64,000 bases of DNA. Origin: Ascaris suum. Its lineage: Eukaryota > Nematoda > Chromadorea > Rhabditida > Ascarididae. The stretch lies in the NCBI GenBank assembly GCA_013433145.1, contig CM024174.1, positions 8,898,336-8,962,335 of the forward strand, written 5' to 3'. The notes beneath the pieces are model-generated. The model was given only the letters and a program-made list of their open reading frames with translations, ran no database searches and was not told the DNA's origin. Each line of letters starts with the position of its first letter. Position 1 is the stretch's first letter. The position numbers and the translations under genes were made by a program. Shown here in pieces: positions 23,701-64,000 of the stretch.

Positions 23701-26700
23701 AAACCGTAGTGGTGAAGAGTTTCGAGCAGTAAATAAATTTTTACAACGCTCTGCTAGAATGCTTTTGAATGTCACTTTCAAGCATAATCAGCTACTTTCC
23801 GAAAAAATGCACATTCCTCTCTGTCATATGGGTAAACCTTACTTGATTTCCACAACGGTATAATTTTTGCGGACGTTTGGATTGGATTTCTTTTGCATTA
23901 CTGAGATCTGTTAAGGAAGATTCGAGTTTTTTTACTCGTTGTCTGCAATTGTATGCAAATGTTTTAGTGTTGATTACTGCTGTTGGATCGAATAAGACAG
24001 TCGAGAAATGTAGTTTAACTATCACAATCCGCCTCATAAACAACGAACACCGCTGCAACACCTCTTTGCAACGGTGAAGTGGAGAAACATTTGTTTTCTC
24101 TTTTTCTAGCAACAACAAATATTCTTCTATGATAACGTTGAATGAACTGAATTATTAGTACAAAAAGGATAACGAACGTGGAAATAACCATCTCAATATC
24201 GCGCGAGATGGATTTATTTTATGCATTCGTGTGCCATTGTTTTAATCAATAGCCCAAGAGTGATACCGATAAAAACTTGAAGCAAGGACCCGTGCGTATG
24301 ATAAATTAAATTCAAATCGTGTTTGCAAAATCTATGGCGGATGCTTTATGCAAATGAATTCAATGAACCCTTGCTTATTTAAGAACTACAAAGGCTTTCC
24401 ATTAATCATCAGTTTTTGATTGGATGCCAATCCACCAAAGGAATTTGCAAATTCGCATAATTCTTCCGGTAGCTAGGGATATTAGCAAAACCATGGCACT
24501 TGCCATGGTTTTCAATTTCCCTTTAGGTGCAATTTTCCCTTTAGGCGATGTGGAATTTGCGAGCGTTCAGGACTGTCACAGTTCAACGGTTCATTGAATT
24601 TGCAGTATACCTCGACGCCAGCTGCACCACAAGCACAATCACAACTAGTGGCCTATCCGTATCCGTATGCTCAAAATGCACCTGTGCCGTACCGGAATGC
24701 ACCGATTGTCTATCAACAATCAAATATGCCACCTGGTGTGATGATTCATCCGTCGTCACCAATCGTTTGGACTGCCGTGCAAATGACCCCCCAGCCCAAC
24801 ATCACCCCAAGGTCAGCCTGAATTGCTCGTAAATTACTTGCGAAAGCAGCAAGGAGACCGGTTTCCTAAGCACTGATTTCACCTGAATAAACGTGAAGTG
24901 TTTCTTGAAACAAACGTCCCGACAGAAGCCGATGCAAGCAAAGATCTTCTACCCCTTGGCAAGAGGTCATTTATGCTGGCTAGTAGTCCTAGTCGCAACA
25001 TATCTACATAATCGAGGGCATCACCTCAGATTTCTTCGAAACGACAAGAACGAAATGAACGGTTAGCTCACTTGAAGTAGCAAGCAACCCAGCACGTAGC
25101 ATTACGCGAACACTGTAGAGAATATCCTCGAATTCGAACAATGATTGAAACGGGTTTGACAGTGCGTTAATGGCGATGAAGATGAGCTAGCTGCATTAGT
25201 TATGGAGGCTCGACAATCACTGCCGTATTCGCTAAGCGGAATGTTTCTGCCTTTTCCACTTCAGAAAGCATTCAAAGAGGAATAGCACCGAAGAGGAAAG
25301 GAAGGCGAAAAGGAAGAAAAGATCCAAGAAGAAGAAGAGCAGCAAGAGGAAACACCATAAAGCGAAGAAAGAAGGTCTGAGTCACCAACCAGTCGTTATT
25401 ATGGAAGAAGCAGAGCTTTTTTAGGAAACTAGATAGCTGATAATTATGTTCAATTGATAGGCAGCTTTATTAAGTGTATGCACGATGTTAGCTTCAATAC
25501 AACGACGTTCGAAAATCGTTCGGTGACCAAAAAATTACTCCACTTGAATGGCACGATATGCGCTTATGCATTCTGACGTTTTTAATAGGGTACCTATGAG
25601 TCGAAGCTAGAACGTCTCTCTTGTGATCGTTGCAAACATGTGGGCAAGCAACGACATAAAAGTTCACTTTTTTGTGGATTGACTTCCACCACCTGCATTA
25701 AGTAGTCAAATCAACTGCAATTTCTAGGAAATTGACAAGAATTTTATCAAACCACCCAAAGTGCTAGGACTACAAATATTACTTGGAAGCGCATATCAAA
25801 ACAAACGCACATTTGAGTTTGGACTTATGGACGGGAGCTGATCTAGTTTGCAGGATGGTATGCCAGAGATAAAAGCTCGGGAGATGCGAGAACAAGGGAA
25901 ATAAGTTTAGAAAGCAGCAAACAGCTTGGATAAATATCTCAGAGCAGTTAACAGTTTTCGAAATTACTATGGCAATATGCTGTGAAATGAACTCAGCATT
26001 ATAAAGAAGCCTGTCTAAAAGATGTTAGAAGGAAGCGCAATATACGCATTTGGTCTATACCAGTTTTTTGCTGCTTGGAGGAGGAAGAAGAAATTGAATG
26101 AGTGGAGAATATAAAAATGAATAGGGGCTTTTAGCAAACACTGGATTCAGCGACTGGATTGGCATTACAGAGCGGAGGGCATTGAGCACGAAGAAGCCTC
26201 AGAGACTTCAATGATCCTAAACTGCTTGGATTAAATCCACTTCATTGAAGTCATATCAAATTTCGGAGCAATAACTGATGACACCTTGCAAATCCTAGCC
26301 GAAAAAAAGTTTGTAGGAAAAAATACGGAATCGACTGACGAAGAGGAGAGAGAAGAGAGAAGACGAAGGAAAGAGAAGAGAGCGAAAAGAAAAAGTGCGT
26401 TGCATTTACTCTTTTCGGTGATAATGACTCCACTTGACGCTACACTTCCGCAAGTGCAAAACTCAACTAGCAAATACTTGTTAGGTGTGGAATGTTGTTG
26501 TGCACAAATTGAATCATTGACAAATCCAAGTTTCAGCGTTATTCAAAGGTTCGAGGAATACTTTTGATTGGTGAGGACTGATGTGGAACATAGCGATTAT
26601 TTCATCTTTAATAAGCGTGTGTAATGGATACATCTAAGCAAAGCGTTAAAACTTCCTTCGGACTGCACAACGTCCACCGAATAATTTTTCTGAAGGCGTT

Positions 26701-27385
26701 CCAAAGCTTCCCCTCACCACTTATGTAGGCCTAATCTCTGCTGCAAAACTTGCATTTATCAATATTAAGTTTTTTAAATGCCTCGTTTGTTCTATAAACT
26801 CGAGCACCGTCTGAAATTTATGATGGCGGAGAGACCAATCTCTCTACCACCACCCCTCCCTCTGAACTATCTGAAACGAATTTCATACGAAAATTCGACT
26901 GCTGAAAACAAAATCGAAAGTCCCCAAGACACCAGAGATGGCTAATCCGAGAGCAAATAGCGCATAAAACGAGGTCGCCCATTTGCAATAAGCCCCATCG
27001 GCGTTTCGGGGAGGCATCAATTTCTTGTCCAATATTTTGCGCATTTGTCACAAAACTTTCAACGTCATGAATATTGTCGTGGATGTGTTTCCTCGGCGCC
27101 CGCGTTACGAGTCACAAGGGCAGCGCGATATTTGGTGCCGGTACGTTAGCGGTGAGTTGACACAATTCAGTTATTCGTTTCCGCTACTGCACTTTGACCT
27201 GACAGAAAGCACTCAGCCGTATTGGCTATCCGAACAGTTTTCCGGATCGCCAAATGAACGCATACTTTACAGGCAAGCATTCAAAGAGAGATGAAAGTAA
27301 GGAAGGAAAAGAGAGCAAACCAGTAGTGACCACGCCTAAGACTGATAGCGCAGAGGATACGCCAGCCACACCAAAAACCGGATGA
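20794..27385 (+). CDS. Membrane-anchored, highly charged low-complexity protein (10-exon model)
   Basis: Exons: 20794-20859, 21310-21366, 21835-21975, 22489-22548, 23553-23609, 24253-24291, 24606-24811, 25265-25374, 26317-26394 and 27273-27385. All junctions agree in phase, giving 308 residues. Exon 1 encodes an N-terminal hydrophobic anchor (MVAGTSVVVACAVGAYLYF). Exons 2-6 are acidic and Ser/Thr/Lys-rich. Exon 7 is Pro/Tyr/Gln-rich (AYPYPYAQNAPVPYRNAP). Exons 8-9 are extreme Lys/Arg/Glu tracts (KRKKRSKKKKSSKRKHHK; EEEREERRRRKEKRAKRK). Exon 10 (KHSKRDESKEGKESKP) ends in a Thr/Pro tail. Most acceptors are strong (TTTTCAG, TTTTTCAG, TTTTAG), and two AATAAA signals follow the stop. If exon 8 reads through, a stop at 25424 gives a 261-residue form. 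Extra acceptors at 22018 and 22271 may mark further small exons. No family recognised; probably intrinsically disordered, anchored by the first exon. The neighbour on the left is retrotransposon debris, so the promoter is unclear. Confidence 0.55.
24487..24512. repeat. Perfect 12-bp inverted repeat with 2-nt spacer
   Basis: AAAACCATGGCA, spacer CT, TGCCATGGTTTT. It sits in the intron 94 bp before the Pro/Tyr-rich exon (24606-24811) and is followed by a direct repeat of 'ttccctttagg'. It could form a tight hairpin in the pre-mRNA or be a small element terminus. Confidence 0.85.
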
Positions 27386-27444
27386 ATGTGATACAAGACA
27401 GGAGCATCTTCGGTTGGAACCCGAAGACTCCGTGTGCAATTTCT

Positions 27445-27466
27445 AATAAATATAACCATTAATAAA
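27445..27466 (+). terminator. Two polyadenylation signals
   Basis: AATAAA at 27445-27450 and again at 27461-27466, 60-80 bases after the stop at 27385 of the charged-protein gene. They support 27273-27385 as its terminal exon. Confidence 0.6.
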
Positions 27467-27469
27467 GAT

Positions 27470-29050
27470 GTGGATACTAAACCCATCAGGCATACTGGCA
27501 CATCCCAAGTTATGTGTATTAGTTCATGTGAATGGACCACCTATACCTATGAAAGTGTTCAATTATGGAGATAGATGTAAAAATCAAAAATGCGTCCAAT
27601 CACCTCAATGCCACCTCACGAACGGCTAGAAATGTTGTTCGCCGCTGCTCTGTCCTCTACGATAATGGAGTTCATGACCAAAGAGTGCCACCGAGTGCAC
27701 TATGCCTTCATCCACACAGTTTAACTAACAGCTATCTGTTCGCCGCCAGTGCTAAGCAATTAAAAGACATTTCTGTATTTCAAATAAATACGACCAAAAA
27801 AACGATAAAAGACATTAACACCACATCTTTCGCACCTTTGTAAACAAAAATGATTATTGACGTTCACTTAGTACTGAAACGCAATCACACATATTCGAAC
27901 GTCGTAATGGGCCATCTACTGATCTCATGACAGCTCATCTGCCATATCTGGTACTAACTCAGACGTCCCCCAACGTCGAGGCCCCACAAGCAAGTGAGAG
28001 GAAATGCGCACTCGCACGGCTACCACTGAAAACATTTGTCACAATACTCTTCTTATTGTTGCTCAAACTTTAACGCGAGCTCCTTATCGAAACGCGGTGT
28101 CCGAACATGTCTGAGTGACCCCAAGTCCCAACTACTGAGCTCGAAAAGCTAAGGCAGCTGGACCCCATTTCGTTCTCACTGAACATCCCCTGTCCCAACT
28201 GTTTATGACTTAACCGGAGCTGACAGAAACGAAATTTCAGTCACATTCATAAAGGAGCCATGTATTATAAGATATAAAGGAATATTACTATAGTACGTTT
28301 GCAAAACCTGCTTTCTTGCACGAATTGCCTGTGCGTGCAAGTTGCTGCAATTTCCCCATCGCATTTTCCATTTCTTAATCATTTGGAATCTAGAAGAGCA
28401 AGCACGAGTGCTATAATTAACGCCAACGAAATAAATGTGCTATGAAATTCATGAGCTGAATAAAATGTGTTCGAATCGAAGCAAATTGTGTAGCCGCACT
28501 AAGAAAGACTCTTAAACGATCGTCCAAGCTTTCACACTTTCACGGCAACCTTCTTATTCCACTACATCCTGATATGCAAACGGCATCAAATGTGCGACTG
28601 ACGATAGGTAATGAATATGCGCCGCCGGGATCATATTAGTCGATTTTAGTAACCAATGCGTGTGCACTTCAGAAATTGCTCATATACAACGAATAATTTT
28701 ATAACGAAAATATGATCAACAAACAACATAACAATCAACAACGAAGAAGAAAGAAAACCAATCGATTCCCACGATCACCAAGCCAGCAAACAGTTTCATC
28801 ATAGCGTCAATGAAACGTTTCAGCTTAGCGCTGACGATAACGCCTACTGTGTTCACCTCCAAAATGGGTTTTACAATTAAGAAAAAACTTTATCAATCTA
28901 TTACTTCTATCCGTCTCAATTTGGTGCAAGCGGGAAGGTATTATAATTCCCCACAAAGATCATGAGTAAGTTTCTAATGCTGTTTGAAGGCACAAATAGA
29001 AATACTTCCCTTCATCTATCGACAATAAATTCCCACTCCCCCTCCCCCTC
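27470..29050. other. Intergenic, convergent 3' ends; no gene recognised
   Basis: Lies between the + strand charged-protein gene and the 3' end of the minus-strand HEATR1 gene. Only short frames without motifs. Confidence 0.6.
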
Positions 29051-29051
29051 T

Positions 29052-29057
29052 TTTATT
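29052..29057 (-). terminator. Candidate polyadenylation signal of HEATR1
   Basis: AATAAA on the minus strand (TTTATT on +), about 265 bases beyond the HEATR1 stop at 29323. It is the nearest canonical signal I see. Confidence 0.45.
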
Positions 29058-29322
29058 CAGCTAAAGACAAGATAAATAAATCAAACAAAAAACGAGAGGG
29101 GCAGTTGTGCAAAACACAGTGAGGACAAAATCGAATATCATAACTATTTCAAAATATCTGCAAATAAAATTGACAGGAAAGAACTGCATCCATTAGAAAT
29201 GAAGGAACCACAATACCTCAAAGCCTGTCCTCCTTTAGCTTATTGCTTAATTGTACCGTTTCAAGCACTCCATTAGAACTAGCACATAACTTGTGCAATC
29301 AAGAAACAAACAATAAATCACA

Positions 29323-57418
<28,096 letters not shown>

Positions 57419-57454
57419 TCCTTGAAATAAGTTGGTAGCACGATTTAAAAAATT

Positions 57455-57467
57455 TGAGGACTGAAAA
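57455..57467 (-). promoter_or_regulatory. Splice acceptor at the HEATR1 5' end (likely trans-splice site)
   Basis: TTTATTTTCAG|TCCTC on the minus strand (CAG at 57463-57461), 42 nt before the ATG at 57418. It is one of the best nematode-type acceptors in the gene, and no in-frame upstream coding exon joins to it. It is therefore probably an SL acceptor, SL2-type if the upstream frame is co-transcribed. Confidence 0.5.
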
Positions 57468-57669
57468 TAAAGTAACCGATAAAGCAATCGATGAATTTAA
57501 CCGACATACTATAATGCATTAAACTGAGCAGTAGACAACTCTACAATGTGCTCAACAGCGAAATAAAAATATGGCCAAGCCGCAACCACACACTGAAACG
57601 CCATCTCATTCAATGACTTCGGCCAGACTAGATGCACTGGCTAGGCTTTTCGGCGGCTCAGTCCAAACT

Positions 57670-58198
57670 TTACCATGAATAGCCCTTCGCAAACTTCCTA
57701 GACAAATGCACTGACTGTACATCGCATACAGTTTCGGTCATTTCTTCGATCATAGCCAGAAGGAGTTTTGTCTCTGAATTCTCTACCTGCATCAACTGAT
57801 GATTGCCTCTGGATGTGACTACAGCGCTGGCTACATTTCTTCGAATTCATGTCGGTCAAAAATGCTTTTGCTGGTAGCTGTGAACTGTAAGTAAAAAATA
57901 TAGGCCATTCACTACCTCATTAAAAAAGAAACCGATGTTTTGTGAACGCGTGCAAAAAGGCCGCACCTTATTTAGAACATTTTTTTCAGTAATCTCGTAC
58001 CTTCAACATGCACCACTAACCTCACAATAATCCCCATACTCATGACTTGGCGCTCGAACTTAACAAGTAAACTTATCACCTGTCACTAGTTGAGGACAAA
58101 GCCGCATTAATTAGAGCGGCCTGCTGCACACTTCGAAAGGTGTCTTTACTACCTCCCATTTTTATCGTACTCGTCAGTTTTATGAAGCGAGGTTCCAT
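57670..58198 (-). CDS. Unknown 85-residue helical protein upstream of HEATR1 (2 exons)
   Basis: Exon A (58198-58080, donor GACAG|GTGATAAG) and exon B (57808-57670, acceptor CACATCCAG) join in phase to an 85-residue frame beginning MEPRFIKLTSTIKMGGSK and ending at TAA (57670). The ATG lies only 10 nt after a TCCTTACAG acceptor, as is common for trans-spliced nematode messages. The protein has no signal peptide or membrane segment. It reads as two amphipathic stretches (FRSVQQAALINAAL; TKLLLAMIEEMTETVCDVQ), suggesting a small helical or coiled-coil subunit, but I do not recognise the family. The stop is about 210 bp from the HEATR1 acceptor on the same strand, typical operon spacing. A strong donor (ATG|GTAAAG) overlaps the stop, so the frame might continue in an unseen exon. 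Alternatively both exons are 5' UTR of HEATR1. Confidence 0.45.
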
Positions 58199-58329
58199 GT
58201 GTTGTAACCTGTAAGGACTGTCGGCAGTCAAACAATAACACACACCTTCATAAACCACACTTAATTCTGAGAACTCATTGTCTCCAAATAAGTGAAAATT
58301 TTACGGGAGAACATTTAGTAAACAAACAC

Positions 58330-58520
58330 GACAAAACATAAAGCCCACCCGGCGCGACGAACTCTTCCGCCACTGTCGAACCACTTCCACGAAGCTTCGA
58401 ACTGAAAGCGCGAACGGCGAACCAACACGAATATTTGCTACCCAATAGCACCGTACTCGAGCCAGCCCTTCGGCGGCGGTGACTACAAGTAATACACAGG
58501 GATACCGTATCCCGCTAACT
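58330..58520 (-). promoter_or_regulatory. GC-rich, CpG-containing putative promoter
   Basis: A compact GC-rich patch (ccggcgcgacgaactcttccgcc; cccttcggcggcggtgac) in AT-rich surroundings, immediately upstream of the small frame and HEATR1. Position and composition suggest the promoter of this minus-strand transcription unit. No TATA box was identified. Confidence 0.4.
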
Positions 58521-59245
58521 CTTTTACGCTAGCGATTTTTAATAATGGAGCCGTAACGGTTCGTAGCTAATTTGAGTGGTGAGTAAAAAAGAATCTCAGT
58601 TGGTAATGGCAATCGCGGTGATAGGGTCTTTTAGAGTTGCCAAACGAACTGCAGTTATACTGCTTCGAATTGAATCTGCGTGCTATGAAGGGAGGAAGCG
58701 ATGAATATGGTCTCACCTGCAGCAAATCTCGAGCTGCTCAAGTTTTTAATAACATGAGCATGGGTGACCGCGAGGCTTCTTGAAAAACTATAGTATACAA
58801 GGAAAACGAACAACGATCCCAACGAGTAAATTGGAAATGCTGGTGATACCCGCCTCTTCGACAGTTCAAATACTTCAGCGGGACCGATGTAGAGTTCGTT
58901 TGCGTCGCTTGCAAGATTCCGCTAAGCAAGGAAACAAGGCGTCGAAGACGAAACGCAGTGCTCATGTAATGCTTTAGTTGAGCCATTGAGCCTCGCGTTG
59001 TCAAGATGGGTAGGAATCTTGGTTATGGCGGGCATTGTCCGTTGGTACTTCATATTTTGCCTCACTCTGGCAGAAAGATTCCACCTGAAGGAACAGACGC
59101 CAAGTCAACACTAGGACTCCAAAAGATTCCATCGGCGCTCGGCCTCGCACTGTGGAGAAGTTATCCACCTCATGATAATGGAAGACATTGCTGTCTGCTG
59201 TTTATAGTCTTGTGTGAAACGAAAGTACTCAGTGCTTATGTGACG

Positions 59246-59530
59246 ATCTTCTTCTTCTTTCTTCTTCCCCCCCCCCCCCCTTTTTCTTCTTCATCCCTTC
59301 TTTTTGTTCTTTTCCTTCCTCTTCTTTCACTTTTCTTGTTTTTTTCTCTCTTCTTCCTAATCTTTTATTTACCTTCTCCTTCATTGTTCCTCGTCCTCTC
59401 CTCTTCCTGCACTTTGCTTCTTTTCCTTTCTTTCTCCTTCACTTTTCCATTTCTTTCCTCTTCCCTTGCTCCATTTTCTGCCGCGCTTTCTTCTTTTATC
59501 TTTCTGCCTTGTTCTCACGCGACTGTCCTT
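59246..59530. repeat. Long polypyrimidine tract
   Basis: About 285 bp in which the + strand is almost entirely C and T (CTT/CTTT/TCC units plus a C run at about 59267-59280). It generates a spurious Ser/Leu/Phe-rich open frame (59006-59542). Such tracts can adopt triplex (H-DNA) structure. Confidence 0.95.
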
Positions 59531-59791
59531 TTTCATCTCTGACAAATCGCGTTCTTCCATTTATGAGTTCTTTCAGCCCAGCATAAACTGAACATTACAT
59601 TTAAAACCAGCGTGATGCTTCAAATGAAGCCTGCTCAGTAATGTCCTTCTCAAAGATATCCCTCATTTCGGAAGATTTGGCAGGAGAGCGGAACAACCAC
59701 CCGATAAACTACCACCTTTTTTCCACTGGAAGACTTGCGAAACATTTTGCCTAAATACCTGTCGCAGCATATACTGCTTTAGAGCACACGC

Positions 59792-64000
<4,209 letters not shown>

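Noticed and set aside
59006..59542. 178-codon + frame, Ser/Leu/Phe-rich
   Set aside because: Most of it is the polypyrimidine tract; the hydrophobic 'protein' is a translation of CTT/TTC repeats.
59660..59780. Sequence resembling a reverse-transcriptase block (NNHPINYHLFSTGRLAKHF)
   Set aside because: Only one weak block, with no other RT motif in order around it, so chance resemblance cannot be excluded.

Overview
The window looks like nematode genomic DNA: roughly 38-40% GC by eye, intron-rich, with many short introns whose acceptors are often TTTTCAG/TTTGCAG, possible SL trans-splice acceptors just upstream of start codons, and small genes in loose arrangement. A defensin-like peptide pair resembling the ASABF family fits a parasitic (perhaps ascaridoid) nematode, but the species cannot be fixed from the sequence alone.

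Left part (1-28 kb, accessory, mainly + strand): a Cys-rich membrane exon on the minus strand near the left edge; a tandemly duplicated CS-alpha/beta-like secreted peptide gene (a decayed copy at 6.8-7.4 kb and a better preserved copy at 15.5-16.2 kb); CA-rich and short tandem repeats at 10.7-11.4 kb; a decayed non-LTR (LINE, CR1-like) reverse transcriptase on the minus strand at 18.5-19.7 kb; and a newly assembled 10-exon gene (20.8-27.4 kb) for a membrane-anchored, low-complexity, extremely charged protein with modular Lys/Arg/Glu exons and two polyadenylation signals just after its stop.

Right part (29-58 kb, minus strand): one large conserved gene, the HEATR1/UTP10 homologue (U3 snoRNP / small-subunit processome HEAT-repeat protein). 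I could chain 35 exons whose phases agree at every junction into one open frame of 1,742 codons plus stop, matching HEATR1 from its N-terminus to its C-terminus in order. It includes a 23-nt microexon. A two-exon reading frame for an unknown 85-residue protein lies immediately upstream on the same strand, with about 210 bp between its stop and the HEATR1 acceptor; this is the spacing of a nematode operon.

Right edge (58-64 kb): a GC-rich putative promoter patch, a long polypyrimidine tract, the longest of three (TA)n arrays, and several kb of AT-rich DNA in which I see no gene. Gene models were made by eye from splice signals, phase and remembered family sequences; no search or transcript data were available.
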